A DNA stretch of 64,000 nt, taken from assembly GCF_001278075.1 (NCBI RefSeq), contig NZ_CP011340.1, positions 2,170,001-2,234,000 on the forward strand, in the 5' to 3' direction. Position numbers and translations under genes: made by a program. This document shows positions 8,801 to 18,236 of the stretch, piece after piece; positions within the stretch are counted from its first letter, which is position 1; every line of letters starts with the position of its first letter. The notes below the pieces were generated by a model that saw only the letters and a list, made by a program, of their open reading frames with translations, was not told where the DNA came from and made no database searches. This DNA comes from Streptomyces pristinaespiralis (GTDB lineage Bacteria > Actinomycetota > Actinomycetes > Streptomycetales > Streptomycetaceae).

Positions 8801-11247
8801 TTCGACAGGTCGATCGCGCGGTCGGCGTCGGTGTCCTTCACGCCGTCCTTGTTCACGGCGATGAAGCCGACGGAGGAGGCGCCGGGCCTGAGCTTGACGT
8901 AGGCGAACGCGCCGTAGGCGTCACGGCCGGTGAACGGCTTGCCCGCGGGCCAGGTGGTGCCTTCGCCCTCGGCGATGTCGCCCCAGGTGTAGAGGCCCCA
9001 GTCGTCGTAGTCTCCCCCAGAGCCTTCGGCCTGGGAGGTACCCCCATCGGCGCGCTTGTAGTGGACGATCGCGTAGTCGCGCTGGGTGGCGCTCGGCGGC
9101 TGCTCGACGGCCGGGGCGCCGCTGGTGGTGGCGGCCGTGGCACCGGCGGTACGTCCCGCCCTGTCGACGACGACGGCCTTGTAGCGCAGGGCCGTTCCGG
9201 CCGGGGCCGTGATGTGCTGGGTGACCTTGTAGGGGGCGTGGTCGGCGGAGCCGAGGACCTGCCACTTGCGGTTGCCGGTCTGGGCGGCGAACACGACGCG
9301 GTTCAGCTGCCCGCCGTCGACGTCCGCGGAGATCTCGACGGTGCCGGTCGCGCCGGCCCCGGGTGCCTGGAGCGTGATCGAGGGCACGGCGGCGGGGGCG
9401 GCGAGGGGCCGGGCCGCCTTGAGGACGACGGAGGAGAGCGCGGGGACGGTCACCTCGATCTTCTTGTCGGCCCCGCTGCGGACGGTGCCGTCGGTGCCGT
9501 GGATCGCGGTGAAGTCCATGGCGGCCGAACCGGTCGGCACCTGGACGGTCTTCGCCTCCGTGGCGTTGTTGACCGCCACGACGTACTCGGTCGCCGCCCG
9601 GGCGTCGGTGCGGGAGAAGGCGTACACCGAGTCCTGCGCGTACCGCTGCTGCTGGACGCCGTCGCGCAGCGCGGGGTGCGCCTCGGTGAGCTCGGCGAGC
9701 GCGGCGATCTGGCGGTAGAGCGGGTGCGAGGTGTCGTACGCGTCCTCGGCGTGCGTGCGGCCGGTGCCGATCTGGTCGTCGTCCAGGAAGTCGGCGGTCC
9801 TCGAGGCGAACAGCGTCTGGCGGGCGTCCTTGTCACCGCCGGCCCCGGTGTATCCCTGTTCGTCGCCGTAGTAGACGACGGGGTTGCCGCGGCTGAGGAA
9901 CATCAGCTCGTTGGCGAGCTTGTAGCGCTTCAGCAGCTCGGCGTCGTCGGCGTCCTTGTTGTCCTGCGCGAGGAAGGTGCCGAACCGGCCCATGTCGTGG
10001 TTGCCGAGGAAGGGCACCGACTCGTAGGCGTTGGCCTTGTCGGTGGTGTAGCGGTAGTCCTGCGCGAAGAGGTTCGCCAGCTTCTCGGCGGACCCGCCCT
10101 GCGAGGCGAAGGTGCGTGCCGCGTCCTGGAACGGGAAGTCGAGCGTGGCGTCGAGACGGCCCTGGGTGACGTACTTCGAGGTGATGGCCGGGTCCGCGGA
10201 GTAGACCTCGCCGAACATGAAGAAGTCGTCACGGCCGCGCTCGGCCGCGTACTCGTCCAGCGCGGTCGCCCACCGGGTCCAGAACTCGGTGTTGACGTGC
10301 TTGACCGTGTCGATGCGGAAGCCGTCGATGTCGAAGTCGCGGACCCAGCGCTGGTAGATCTTCTCCATGCCCTCGACGACCTCGGGACGCTCGGTCCACA
10401 GGTCGTCCAGGCCGACGAAGTCACCGTGCTCCGCGGACTCGCCGGCGAAGGTCGAGTCACCGCGGTTGTGGTACATCTCCGGGTCGTTGAGCCAGGCGGG
10501 GACCTTGAGGTTCTTCTTCGCGTCCGGCACGACGGGGGTGCGCGGGAAGGAGTCCTCGTCGGTGCCGGGGAAGCGCCTGGTGCCGTCGGCGTAGTCGCTG
10601 TCGTCGAACGGCACGCCGTCCTTCGTCAGGTAGGGGAAGGCGCCCTTGGAGAGATAGCCGTACGACTTCTCCTTGTAGTCCACGACGTCGGCGGTGTGGT
10701 TGGTGATGACGTCGAAGAAGACCTTCATGCCCTTGGCGTGGGCCTTGTCGATCAGCCTCTCCAGGTCGGCGTTGGTGCCGAAGTGCGGGTCGACCTGCGT
10801 GAAGTCGGTGATCCAGTAGCCGTGGTAGCCGGCGCCCGCGTCCTTACCCTCGCCCTGCACGGGCTGGTTCTTGAAGATGGGCGCCATCCAGATGGCGGTG
10901 GTGCCGAGCCCCTTGATGTAGTCCAGCTTCTCGGTGAGGCCCTTGAGGTCGCCGCCCTGGTAGAAGCCCTTGTCGGTGGGGTCGTAACCGGTGGAGAGGC
11001 GCGAACCGGTCAGTCCGCCGCGGTCGTTGCCGCGGTCACCGTTCGCGAAGCGGTCGGGCAGGACGAAGTAGAACTGCTCGCGGGTGAGGTCGTGGCGGGC
11101 GGGCTCTGCGGCAAGCGATCTGTCCGACGGCGGCTTGGGCGGTTCGGGCGCCGCGGCCGCCGGAAGGGCGGTCACGAGCGCCGCGACCGTCGCCGTCGCC
11201 GCGGCTGCGGCCACGATGTGGCGCAGCGGGACACGGGGGCGTATCAA
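5830..11247 (-). CDS. pulA: secreted bifunctional amylase-pullulanase (two GH13 domains, tandem CBM41)
   Basis: 1805 residues with a Sec signal peptide ([17 protein letters not shown], cleavage after AAA near 33). Domains in order: GH13 alpha-amylase domain (about 55-530) with nucleophile Asp313 in GFRIDTVKH, acid/base Glu347 in FGEVY and Asp418 in GNHD; beta-sandwich linkers; CBM41 at about 720-840; a second CBM41 at about 850-945; an N2 module; GH13 pullulanase domain with NWGYDPLHY, Asp1410 in [10 protein letters not shown], Glu1447 in GEGWNF and Asp1580 in HDNE; a C-terminal beta domain. Both active sites look intact, so it should cut alpha-1,4 and alpha-1,6 bonds of starch and pullulan. 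It starts at TTG 11247, supported by AGGAGAG upstream. It lies 87 bases after amlA on the same strand. The first CBM41 carries an inserted repeat (9012-9046). Confidence 0.95.
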   Translation of the reverse strand: MIRPRVPLRHIVAAAAATATVAALVTALPAAAAPEPPKPPSDRSLAAEPARHDLTREQFYFVLPDRFANGDRGNDRGGLTGSRLSTGYDPTDKGFYQGGDLKGLTEKLDYIKGLGTTAIWMAPIFKNQPVQGEGKDAGAGYHGYWITDFTQVDPHFGTNADLERLIDKAHAKGMKVFFDVITNHTADVVDYKEKSYGYLSKGAFPYLTKDGVPFDDSDYADGTRRFPGTDEDSFPRTPVVPDAKKNLKVPAWLNDPEMYHNRGDSTFAGESAEHGDFVGLDDLWTERPEVVEGMEKIYQRWVRDFDIDGFRIDTVKHVNTEFWTRWATALDEYAAERGRDDFFMFGEVYSADPAITSKYVTQGRLDATLDFPFQDAARTFASQGGSAEKLANLFAQDYRYTTDKANAYESVPFLGNHDMGRFGTFLAQDNKDADDAELLKRYKLANELMFLSRGNPVVYYGDEQGYTGAGGDKDARQTLFASRTADFLDDDQIGTGRTHAEDAYDTSHPLYRQIAALAELTEAHPALRDGVQQQRYAQDSVYAFSRTDARAATEYVVAVNNATEAKTVQVPTGSAAMDFTAIHGTDGTVRSGADKKIEVTVPALSSVVLKAARPLAAPAAVPSITLQAPGAGATGTVEISADVDGGQLNRVVFAAQTGNRKWQVLGSADHAPYKVTQHITAPAGTALRYKAVVVDRAGRTAGATAATTSGAPAVEQPPSATQRDYAIVHYKRADGGTSQAEGSGGDYDDWGLYTWGDIAEGEGTTWPAGKPFTGRDAYGAFAYVKLRPGASSVGFIAVNKDGVKDTDADRAIDLSKTGEVWIEQGKPEVRNTAPEGAYPPQDTGKAILHYKRADGDHAGWGLHTWTGAANPTDWSKPLEPVRTDAYGAVYEVPLAPGATSLSYILHKGDEKDLPSDQSLDLKGVGHEVWLLAGQQKYLLPQPKGGGAALDLTKAQAVWIDENTVAWKGSDAAASSALLYSRDGSIAVKDGTLTGDRRVLRLGRTELTDAQKEKFPHLSGYTAYTVDPRDRDRVREALKSQLVAAQYAANGAVVTATGVQIAGVLDDLYANRATKADLGATFDRKGVPTLRLWAPTAQHVLLELEGKNVAMRRDEASGVWSVKGNRSWKGDTYRYHVKVWAPTVQKVVTNKVTDPYSVALTTDSTHSVVADLRDRSLAPKGWSTLKKPAAVPLKDAQIQELHIRDFSIADATAENKGTYLAFTDKDSKGSQHLRELAGAGTSYVHLLPAFDIGTIPEKKSDQQQPECDLLIYAPDSDEQQACVAAAAAKDAFNWGYDPLHYTVPEGSYSTDPDGTKRTVEFRQMVKALNEDGLRTVMDVVYNHTVAAGQSDKSVLDKVVPGYYQRLLADGSVATSTCCANTAPENAMMGKLVVDSIVTWARDYKVDGFRFDLMGHHPKENILAVRAALDELTLERDGVDGKKIILYGEGWNFGEVADDARFVQATQKNMAGTGIATFSDRARDAVRGGGPFDEDPGVQGFASGLYTDPNTSKANGSEAEQKARLLHYQDLIKVGLSGNLASYSFTDTSGRTVKGSEVDYNGAPAGYAAVPGDALAYSDAHDNESLYDALAFKLPAGTSPADRARMQVLAMATSALSQGPSLSQAGTDLLRSKSLDRNSYDSGDWFNAIHWDCRDGNGFGRGLPPEADNKSKWGFAKPLLTKASLTVGCAEIDGASAAYRDLLKIRTGEPAFGLSTAGQVQSALSFPLSGKDETPGVITMRLDDLVVVFNAGPQQRTQRVAELAGEDYALHPVQRAGADATVKSSAYDKSSGTFTVPARTVAVFERG
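9012..9046 (-). repeat. short palindromic repeat inserted in frame in the pullulanase CBM41
   Basis: The stretch forms an imperfect hairpin (CTCCCCCAGAGCC - TTC - GGCCTGGGAG) followed by GGTACCCCCA. It is read in frame as [10 protein letters not shown]. The second CBM41 of the same protein has the same flanks (HYKRADG ... WGL.TW) without these residues, so the segment is an insertion of about 11 codons. It resembles short palindromic elements that I remember as common in Streptomyces intergenic DNA; a related core occurs at 28924-28942. Confidence 0.65.
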
Positions 11248-11334
11248 GGCGGGTCTCTCCTGGATGAGGGTGGTTGTGGTGCGAGTGCGGTGCCCCGCGC
11301 CCGGGGAGGGACGCGGGGCAGCACGGGGGTGGCG

Positions 11335-13035
11335 TCAGTTGCGCCAGGTGTCGTTCAGCGCGACCTTGCCGGAGGACGGGACGGTGGCGGTGCGGTTGGC
11401 GCCGCTCTCCCAGGTGACGTTGCCTGCACCGTCCTTGCGGATGTACTTGTACTCGAAGGACGTACCGGCGGCGAGGTTCACCTCGGCCTTCCAGACGGGG
11501 TAGGCCGCCGGGTCGAGCTTGACGGCGCCGGCGGGGTTCCAGTTGCCGAGCGCCGGCTGGTTGCCGGTCACGTAGATGTTCTGGCCGACGACCGTGGTGG
11601 CGTTGACGGCGAAGGACGCGCCCGCGCTCACCGGTCCGGGGTCGGTGGAGCCGCCGCCGCAGTCACGCGCGCCGGCATGCAGCGCGAGGGCGGTGCCGGC
11701 GCCGAGGGTGGCCGTGAACCGGCCGGAGCCGTCGACGGCGACGCTCCTGCCGCTCTGCACGTCGCAGTAGGTGCCGGACGGCAGGGAGGTCTGGAAGGTA
11801 CGGGTCAGCGCGGCGCCCTCCTGGTTGATGGCGACGTACGCCTTGGTGCCCCGCCCGAAGGCGATCTGGTCGGCGCCGTTGTCCCACCAGTTCGTGACGC
11901 CCTGGCCGCGGGCGGTGTTGCGCAGGCCCACCATGGAGGAGATCTCCCGCCAGGAGTGCTGGCACTTCCACCCGTCGCTGTAGCAGGCGGTCACCGCTCC
12001 GCCGTTGGGCGGCCCGGCGTCGTGCTGGGTGAACTCGTAGCCGGAGTGGACGTCGGGTGATCCGTACGGCCAGGCGAGCATGAACACGTGGGCCAGTGTG
12101 TAGTTGGCCCCGTCCTTGTAGGTGAGGGTGTCGCCGCCGCGCTCCGTGTCGTGGTTGGCGACGAAGACGGCGGACCTGCCCGACTCCATGAAGCCCCAGC
12201 CCTCGCCGAAGTTCTTCAGACTCGTGAGGTTCCCGCCGGTGAAGACCTGCTTGAGGCCGCGTCCGTAGCGGAACTCCTGGACGTCGCCGCTGCCGAGGTA
12301 CTCGCTCGGGGAGACGGCCTCGCCCGCGCCGTGGATGGCCTCGTGCTTCCAGTAGATGCCCGGGTTCGTGAGCTTGCCCTTGATGGCGGCCAGGTCGTCG
12401 GCGGGCATGTGCTTGGAGGCGTCGATGCGGAAGCCGTCGACGCCGAGCGTCAGCAGGTCGTTCAGATACCCGGCGATCCTGCCCCTGACGTACTCCTCGC
12501 CGGTGTCCAGGTCCGCCAGCCCGACGAGCTCGCAGTTCTGCACGTTCCCGCGGTCCTGGTAGTTGTTGATCTGCGAGGTGCAGTTGTCCATGTCGTACGA
12601 GGAGTACAGACCGGGGTAGTTGTACTTCGTGTACGCGGATCCGCCGGTCCCGGTGCCGGAACCGGCGGACATGTGGTTGATGACGGAGTCGGCGATGACC
12701 TTGACGCCCGCCGCGTGGCAGGTGTCGACCATGCTCTTGAAGGCGGCGCGGTCACCGAGGCGTCCGGCGATCCGGTAGCTGACGGGCTGGTACGAGGTCC
12801 ACCACTGGCTGCCCTGGATGTGCTCCTGGGGCGGCGAGACCTGTACGAACCCGTAGCCGGCGGGGCCGAGGGAGTCGGTACAGGCCCGGGCGACCGAGTC
12901 GAACTTCCACTCGAACATCACCGCGGTGACGTCCTTGTCGCCGGGCGGGGCGGCCTGGGCGGTGCTGGGGGCCGTGACGGCGACGGCGGCTCCTGCCACA
13001 ACGGCGAGTGCCGCGGCCACGGTTCTGCTGGCCAT
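11335..13035 (-). CDS. amlA: secreted alpha-amylase with C-terminal starch-binding domain
   Basis: 566 residues. Sec signal peptide ([20 protein letters not shown], cleavage near AQA-AP at 28). Catalytic GH13 domain of the actinobacterial/animal type (about 30-460): nucleophile Asp205 in GFRIDASKH, acid/base Glu232 in KHEAI, transition-state Asp in [10 protein letters not shown]-terminal CBM20 (about 470-566) with [17 protein letters not shown] and YKYIRKD, the usual starch-contact motifs. It is secreted to cut starch to maltodextrins for MalEFG. A perfect CTTGC-T-GCAAG palindrome 89 bases upstream is a likely MalR operator. Length and architecture are those of streptomycete AmlA/Amy. Confidence 0.96.
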   Translation of the reverse strand: MASRTVAAALAVVAGAAVAVTAPSTAQAAPPGDKDVTAVMFEWKFDSVARACTDSLGPAGYGFVQVSPPQEHIQGSQWWTSYQPVSYRIAGRLGDRAAFKSMVDTCHAAGVKVIADSVINHMSAGSGTGTGGSAYTKYNYPGLYSSYDMDNCTSQINNYQDRGNVQNCELVGLADLDTGEEYVRGRIAGYLNDLLTLGVDGFRIDASKHMPADDLAAIKGKLTNPGIYWKHEAIHGAGEAVSPSEYLGSGDVQEFRYGRGLKQVFTGGNLTSLKNFGEGWGFMESGRSAVFVANHDTERGGDTLTYKDGANYTLAHVFMLAWPYGSPDVHSGYEFTQHDAGPPNGGAVTACYSDGWKCQHSWREISSMVGLRNTARGQGVTNWWDNGADQIAFGRGTKAYVAINQEGAALTRTFQTSLPSGTYCDVQSGRSVAVDGSGRFTATLGAGTALALHAGARDCGGGSTDPGPVSAGASFAVNATTVVGQNIYVTGNQPALGNWNPAGAVKLDPAAYPVWKAEVNLAAGTSFEYKYIRKDGAGNVTWESGANRTATVPSSGKVALNDTWRN

Positions 13036-13121
13036 GATTCCTCCTGGGGCTCACAGGAAGGTGCGGATGCGAGGGGTCAGCCTCGTGCGGCAACGCGCCG
13101 TGCCCGCAAGGCCTTGGGGAT

Positions 13122-13136
13122 TTCTTGCTGCAAGAA
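13122..13136. promoter_or_regulatory. MalR-type operator upstream of amlA
   Basis: A perfect 15-base palindrome, TTCTTGC-T-GCAAGAA. The same CTTGC/GCAAG half sites occur in the malE-malR gap, and MalR is known to repress amylase and malE genes in Streptomyces through such repeats. It lies about 90 bases before the amlA ATG. Confidence 0.7.
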
Positions 13137-13526
13137 GTCTGAAACTCGTTGCGGACGAGACCGTAGGGCCCGCCCGGCCGCCGGTCAAGCCTTCGGGCAG
13201 ACTCCGGTGACATGCTAGAAAACCCGCTGTTTCGTGGCCGCAAACTCTTTCGCAAGCCATTGCAATGGTGTTACGTTCAACCACGACTCCGGTCCGGTCG
13301 GCCGGGGGTTCCGGTCAGTGCCGGGGCCCTACGCGCCCGGCCGGCCGGGCCGGTCACCCACCGGCCCGTGAGCACCGGAACGCCTCGACAGGCCGCGCGA
13401 AGACGGGCATCGGGCCAACGCCCCCCGTCGCCGGCCGAGGCCCACGAGCGGGAGGCCCGGGGCCGCAGACAAGACCCCGCCGCGCCCCGATCAGGGGCAG
13501 GCCCCGGGCTTCCCGAACAGCCTTAC

Positions 13527-13561
13527 GGCGCCGCCGCGTTCACCATGAACGCGACGGCGCC
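13527..13561 (-). terminator. hairpin downstream of malR2
   Basis: Inverted repeat GGCGCCGCCGCGTTCA / TGAACGCGACGGCGCC with one central mismatch, beginning 19 bases past the malR2 stop. It probably ends the malEFG-agl-malR2 transcript. Confidence 0.7.
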
Positions 13562-13580
13562 CGGCCGTTCTGCGCGCGCC

Positions 13581-14630
13581 TCAGCGCCGCGGCGCACCCG
13601 TCGAGCCGCGCACCACGAGCTCCGGCTGGAAGACGAACTCCGTGCGCTGCACCGGGTTTCCGTCGATCTCCTCCACGAGAGCGTCGACCGCCGCCGTCGC
13701 CATGGCCTGCACGGGCTGACGCACCGTCGTGAGCGGCGGGTCGGTGAAGGCGATGAGGGGCGAGTCGTCGAAGCCGACGACGGAGACGTCCCCGGGCACG
13801 TCGAGCCCCCGCGCCCGCACCGCCCTGATGGCGCCCAGCGCCATCAGGTCGCTGCCGCAGACGATCCCGGTGCACCCCTGGTCGAGCAGCAGGCCGGCGG
13901 CCGCCTGGCCGCCCTCCACGGAGAACAGCGTGCGCTGGATGAACCCCTGCGCCTCGTCCTCGCCCAGCCCCAGCATGGCTTCGAGGGCCTCGGTGAAGCC
14001 CTCGGCCTTGCGCGACGAGGGCACATAGCGGGTGGGCCCGATGGCCAGACCGATGCGCTCGTGCCCGAGTTCGACGAGGTGCCGCACGGCCATCCGCGCC
14101 GCCGACCGGTCGTCCGGCGAGACGAACGGCGCCTCCACGGCCTCGTTGTAGCCGTTGATGAGGACGAACGGGATGCCCCGGCCCGCCAGTTTGAGATAGC
14201 GGGAGGGGTCGGCCGTCGTGTCGGCGTGCAGCCCGGAGAGGAACACGATGCCGGTGACGCCGCGTTCCTCGAGCTGCTCGACCAGCTCGTCCTCCGTCGA
14301 ACCGCCGGGCATCTGGGTGCACAGCACGGGCGTGTAGCCGTGGCCCGCCAGCACCTGTTCGATGACCTGCGCGAACGCGGGGAAGATCGGGTTCGTCAGC
14401 TCGGGGATGATCAGGCCGACGAGCCCGGCGCTGCGCTGCCGCAGCCGCACCGGCCGTTCGTAACCGAGCACGTCGAGGGCGGCCAGCACCTTGTGCCGCG
14501 TGGCGGCGGCGACGCCGGCCTTGCCGTTCAGCACCCGGCTGACCGTGGCTTCGCTGACCTGCGCCTGGAGGGCGAGATCGGCGAGCCTCGGGGCGCCGTT
14601 TCCGTCGCCCCGAGGCAGGGGGATCGTCAC
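13581..14630 (-). CDS. LacI-family regulator, paralogue of MalR
   Basis: 349 residues. N-terminal LacI helix-turn-helix RLADLALQAQVSEATVSR and hinge region VLGYERPVRLRQRSAG, then a periplasmic-binding-like effector domain ending PELVVRGSTGA. It closely matches the divergent MalR at 19906, with nearly identical recognition helix (VSEATVSRVLNGK) and hinge, so both should see the same operators. The start GTG 14630 overlaps the agl stop as GTGTGA, indicating translational coupling; an upstream GTG at 14639 is also in frame. As the last gene of the operon it may give product-linked feedback. It likely responds to maltose, maltotriose or a derivative. Confidence 0.9.
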   Translation of the reverse strand: MTIPLPRGDGNGAPRLADLALQAQVSEATVSRVLNGKAGVAAATRHKVLAALDVLGYERPVRLRQRSAGLVGLIIPELTNPIFPAFAQVIEQVLAGHGYTPVLCTQMPGGSTEDELVEQLEERGVTGIVFLSGLHADTTADPSRYLKLAGRGIPFVLINGYNEAVEAPFVSPDDRSAARMAVRHLVELGHERIGLAIGPTRYVPSSRKAEGFTEALEAMLGLGEDEAQGFIQRTLFSVEGGQAAAGLLLDQGCTGIVCGSDLMALGAIRAVRARGLDVPGDVSVVGFDDSPLIAFTDPPLTTVRQPVQAMATAAVDALVEEIDGNPVQRTEFVFQPELVVRGSTGAPRR

Positions 14631-16276
14631 ACCGCCCACCAGACGGTGGTGTCGGCGGGCAGCTCCGCCATGTCGTCCACGATCATCACCGTCTCGCTGG
14701 CGAGCAGGGTGCGGCCGGGCAGCGGGATGCGGACCACCGCGCCGGTGGTGTTGGCGGTGCAGACGAAGCCGTCACGGCGGAAGGCGAGCACGCCCTCCGG
14801 GGACTCCAGCCACTCCACGGCCGTCCCGGCGCCGAGCCCCGGGTGCTCGCGGCGCACGGCGAGCGCGCTGCGGTAGAGCTCGAGCGTGGAGCCGGGATCG
14901 CCGGTCTGCGCCTCGACGCTCAGGCCGCCCCAGGAGTCGGGCTGCGGCAGCCAGCTGCCGCCGCTGCCGAAGCCGTACGAGGAGCCCTCCACGGTCCACG
15001 GGATCGGCACCCGGCAGCCGTCGCGGTATCCGTCCTGGCCGGCCGCACGGAAGAACGACGGGTCCTGGCGCACCTCGTCCGGGAGGTCGGTGACGTCGGG
15101 CAGGCCGAGTTCCTCGCCCTGGTAGATGTAGGCGGAGCCGGGCAGCGCCAGCATCAGCAGCGTCGCGGCGCGGGCACGGCGCAGACCGAGCTCGCGGTCC
15201 CCGGCCGTGCGGAGCTGGGTGCCGAGGCCCGCCGGGTTGGCGAAGCGGGTGGCGTGCCGGGTGACGTCGTGGTTGGACAGCACCCAGGTGGCGGGGGCGT
15301 CGACCGGGCGCATCGCGGCGAGCGAGCTGTCGATGACGGCGCGCAGCTCGGCGGCGTCCCAGTGGGTGCCCAGGTACTGGAAGTTGAACGCCTGGTGGAG
15401 CTCGTCGGGGCGGACGTAGTTCGCGGTGCGCTCCACGGTCGGCGTCCACGCCTCCGCGACGGCGATCCGCTCGTCCGGGTACTCGTCGAGGATGGTGCGC
15501 CAGCTGCGGTAGATCTCGTGCACACCGTCCTGGTCGAAGAACGGCATGACATCGTTTCCGAGCAGCTTGACCTGGTCGGTGCCGCCGAGGTCCGGGAGGC
15601 CCTCGGCCTTGACCAGGCCGTGGGCGACGTCGACGCGGAAGCCGTCCACGCCCATGTCGAGCCAGAAGCGCAGGATCGAGCGGAACTCGTCGGCGACGGC
15701 CGGGTTGTCCCAGTTGAAGTCGGGCTGCTCCGGGGCGAAGAGGTGGAGGTACCACTCGCCGTCCCCGGTACGCGTCCAGGCCGGGCCGCCGAAGATGGAC
15801 TCCCAGTCGTTGGGCGGGAGTTCGCCGTTCTCGCCCTTGCCGGGGCGGAAGTGGTAGCGGGCCCGCAGCGGGGACCCGGGCCCCTCGCGCAGCGCGCGCT
15901 TGAACCACTCGTGCTGGTCGGAGGAGTGGTTGGGCACGAGGTCCACGATGATGCGCAGACCCAGTTCGTGGGCGTCGCGGATCAGCGCGTCCGCGTCGAG
16001 GAGCGTGCCGAACATGGGGTCGATGGCACGGTAGTCGGCGACGTCGTAGCCGGCGTCGGCCTGCGGGGACGCGTAGAAGGGGCTGAGCCAGACGGCGTCG
16101 ACACCGAGGTCCTTCAGGTACGGCAGTCTGCTGCGCACGCCTTCGAGATCGCCCATGCCGTCGCCGTTCCCGTCGGCGAAGCTGCGCGGATAGACCTGGT
16201 AGATCACCGCGTCGCGCCACCAGCCCGTGTGCGTGCCGGACGTGGGGGCGGCGGGGGCAGCAAGGTGCTGGGTCAT
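14627..16276 (-). CDS. aglA: intracellular alpha-glucosidase (GH13, oligo-1,6-glucosidase/maltase type)
   Basis: 549 residues without signal peptide, so cytoplasmic. GH13 catalytic set: nucleophile Asp216 in GFRVDVAHG, acid/base Glu275 in VAEAW, Asp337 in SNHDVTRH; N-terminal WWRDAVIYQVYPRSFADGNG is typical of the alpha-glucosidase subfamilies. It should cleave glucose from imported maltodextrins. ATG 16276 is preceded by a GGAGG-containing leader. It follows malG after an 82-base gap that contains a hairpin (16305-16343) and is coupled to malR2 downstream. Confidence 0.93.
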   Translation of the reverse strand: MTQHLAAPAAPTSGTHTGWWRDAVIYQVYPRSFADGNGDGMGDLEGVRSRLPYLKDLGVDAVWLSPFYASPQADAGYDVADYRAIDPMFGTLLDADALIRDAHELGLRIIVDLVPNHSSDQHEWFKRALREGPGSPLRARYHFRPGKGENGELPPNDWESIFGGPAWTRTGDGEWYLHLFAPEQPDFNWDNPAVADEFRSILRFWLDMGVDGFRVDVAHGLVKAEGLPDLGGTDQVKLLGNDVMPFFDQDGVHEIYRSWRTILDEYPDERIAVAEAWTPTVERTANYVRPDELHQAFNFQYLGTHWDAAELRAVIDSSLAAMRPVDAPATWVLSNHDVTRHATRFANPAGLGTQLRTAGDRELGLRRARAATLLMLALPGSAYIYQGEELGLPDVTDLPDEVRQDPSFFRAAGQDGYRDGCRVPIPWTVEGSSYGFGSGGSWLPQPDSWGGLSVEAQTGDPGSTLELYRSALAVRREHPGLGAGTAVEWLESPEGVLAFRRDGFVCTANTTGAVVRIPLPGRTLLASETVMIVDDMAELPADTTVWWAV

Positions 16277-16304
16277 GTCATCCCTGGAGGTGATGGGGTG
16301 GGGT

Positions 16305-16343
16305 GCGACGCCGGCCCGGGGATCAGGCACGGACCGGCGTCGC
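16305..16343 (-). terminator. intra-operon hairpin between malG and agl
   Basis: Inverted repeat GCGACGCCGG / CCGGCGTCGC with a 19-base loop in the malG-agl gap. It may lower read-through into agl or protect the upstream messenger; this role is inferred. Confidence 0.5.
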
Positions 16344-16358
16344 CGCTTCATACGGTGG

Positions 16359-17210
16359 TCAGCCCTTGACGGCACCGGCGGACATACCGGTCACCAGATG
16401 CCGCTGGGCGAAGAGGAACACGAGCGCGGCCGGGATGGCGATGAGCACGGAGGCCGCCGCCATCGGGCCCCACTGGGCGCCGTACTGGTTGACGAACTTC
16501 TGCAGACCGCCCGCGAGCGTCAGGTTCTCGTCGCCGACCATGAAGGCGGAGGCGTAGGCCACCTCGCCCCAGGCGGTGATGAACGAGTAGAACGCGGTGA
16601 CCGCGATGCCGGGCTTGGCGAGCGGCAGGATCAGCCGCCAGAACGTACCGAACGGGGTGAGCCCGTCGACCTGTCCCGACTCGTCGATCTCCATCGGGAT
16701 GGTGTCGAAGAAGCCCTTCATCATCCAGGCACAGAACGGGACGGCGATGGTCAGGTACGTGACGACGAGACCCACCGGCTGGTTGAGCAGCCCCATGGTG
16801 GCCATGATGTTGTAGATCGGCACGATCAGGACCGCGACCGGGAACATCTGGGTGATGAGCAGGGTCCACATCAGTCCGCGCTTGCCGGGGAACCGGAAGC
16901 GGCTGACCGCGTAGCCGGTGGTCGCCGAGACGAAGACGCCGAGGACGGTGGTGAGGCCGGCGATCAGCAGCGAGTTGCCGAACCAGGTGAGGAATTCGGT
17001 GTTCTCGAGCAGGTCGGTGTAGTTCGCGAGGGTCGTTTCCTTCACGAAGTCCGTGGTGATCGCGTACTTGGCCGGCTTGAGGGAGGTCAGGAAGACCCAC
17101 AGCACCGGGAAGACGGCGATCACGGAGGCCACGATCAGCGTGGCGTGCAGCCCGACGGAGGCCAGCGGCGAACGGCGGCCGCGTCGGGACGTGTTCACGG
17201 CGGTGGTCAC
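16359..17210 (-). CDS. malG: maltose/maltodextrin ABC transporter permease MalG
   Basis: 283 residues, six predicted membrane helices, starting VTTAVNTSRRGRR with a basic N-terminus. The cytoplasmic EAA-type loop is seen as MEIDESGQVDGLTPFGTFWRLILPLA before the last helices. Start GTG 17210 overlaps the malF stop (GTGA), so the subunits are translated together; a frame-open extension to 17291 lies inside malF. It forms the membrane channel with MalF. No ATPase gene is present in the window; streptomycete sugar importers commonly share the ATPase MsiK encoded elsewhere. Confidence 0.93.
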   Translation of the reverse strand: MTTAVNTSRRGRRSPLASVGLHATLIVASVIAVFPVLWVFLTSLKPAKYAITTDFVKETTLANYTDLLENTEFLTWFGNSLLIAGLTTVLGVFVSATTGYAVSRFRFPGKRGLMWTLLITQMFPVAVLIVPIYNIMATMGLLNQPVGLVVTYLTIAVPFCAWMMKGFFDTIPMEIDESGQVDGLTPFGTFWRLILPLAKPGIAVTAFYSFITAWGEVAYASAFMVGDENLTLAGGLQKFVNQYGAQWGPMAAASVLIAIPAALVFLFAQRHLVTGMSAGAVKG

Positions 17211-18217
17211 CAGACTTCTCCCTGCTTGCGGAGGACTCGCCGGTAGACCGCGGCGAAGAGCATCAACAGGACGAGGATCAGCACGCCCCATGTGGACGAC
17301 TGGGCGAAGTCCCGCGGGCTGATCTCGAAGGCGAACTTGTACGCCTGGGTGACCAGGATCTGCGTCGCCTCACCGGGCCCGCCCCGGGTGAGCAGGAAGA
17401 TCACCGGGAACATGTTGAACGTCCAGATGGTGCTCAGCAGGATCACGGTGGTGCTCACCGAACGCAGACCGGGCAGCGTGATGTTGCGGAACCGCTGCCA
17501 GGCGCTCGCGCCGTCCATCTCGGCTGCCTCGTAGAGCTCGCCGGGGATGGACTGGAGGCCGCCGAGGAGGGCGACCATCATGAACGGCACACCGAGCCAG
17601 ACGTTGACGGCGATCACCGAGAACTTGGCCCAGGTCGGGTCGTTCAGCCACGGCACGGCGTCGATGCCGCCGCCCGCGAGGATCTTGTTGAGGAGTCCGT
17701 TGTCCTGGTTGTAGAGGAAGCGCCAGGCGAAGACGGAGACGAAGCCGGGGACGGCCCAGGGCAGGATCAGCAGCATCCGGTAGAAGGAGCGGCCGGCGAT
17801 CCTGCGGTTGAGCATGTTGGCGAGGCCGAGGCCGAGGACGAAGGTGACCGAGACGCAGGCCACCGTCCACACCAGCGTCCAGCCGAGCGTGCCGAGGAAC
17901 TGGTCGCCGGTCAGGGCCTCCGTGTAGTTGTCCAGGCCCACGAACTCGTAGGTGGCGGGAATCTCGTTGACGCCGATGCTCCGGGCGACGTTCCGCTCGT
18001 TCGCGTCCGTCAGCGACAGGTAGATGCCGCGGAACAGCGGATAGCCGATGATCACGGCGATCACGACGGTCACCGGGGCGACCATCGCCCAGGCGTACCA
18101 GTGAGTGGAGAGGGAACGCTTGAGCTTCGTCTCGGGCTTGCCAGTACCGCGGCTCCGGCCGCGGGCGACATCGCCCGCGGCCTTCGCCACCGACTGGCTG
18201 CTGGTGTCCACAGCCAT
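17207..18217 (-). CDS. malF: maltose/maltodextrin ABC transporter permease MalF
   Basis: 336 residues, six membrane helices after a charged, serine-rich N-terminus of about 40 residues. The EAA loop reads EAAEMDGASAWQRFRNITLP. It lies 19 bases after malE and overlaps malG by GTGA. Partner of MalG in the inner membrane channel; substrate assignment rests on the neighbouring agl, amylases and MalR-type regulators. Confidence 0.93.
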   Translation of the reverse strand: MAVDTSSQSVAKAAGDVARGRSRGTGKPETKLKRSLSTHWYAWAMVAPVTVVIAVIIGYPLFRGIYLSLTDANERNVARSIGVNEIPATYEFVGLDNYTEALTGDQFLGTLGWTLVWTVACVSVTFVLGLGLANMLNRRIAGRSFYRMLLILPWAVPGFVSVFAWRFLYNQDNGLLNKILAGGGIDAVPWLNDPTWAKFSVIAVNVWLGVPFMMVALLGGLQSIPGELYEAAEMDGASAWQRFRNITLPGLRSVSTTVILLSTIWTFNMFPVIFLLTRGGPGEATQILVTQAYKFAFEISPRDFAQSSTWGVLILVLLMLFAAVYRRVLRKQGEVW

Positions 18218-18236
18218 CAGCCGGCCAACCTTCCTG

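Larger units (their letters stand above)
13036..13580. promoter_or_regulatory. amlA promoter region
   Basis: This 545-base gap between amlA and malR2 holds no gene that I can support. The amlA side contains, going upstream, GCAAGGCCTTG (13106-13116), the palindrome at 13122-13136, and GCAAGCCATTGCAAT (13253-13267), all variants of the CTTGC/GCAAG motif also found upstream of malE. The malR2 side has GC-rich hairpins. Catabolite-type control of amlA by the LacI proteins of this window is inferred from the motif. Confidence 0.6.

Noticed and set aside
6511..12060. 1849-codon open frame on the plus strand
   Set aside because: It lies antisense to the pullulanase and alpha-amylase genes, has valine/glycine/arginine-rich composition typical of GC-shadow frames, and no domain.
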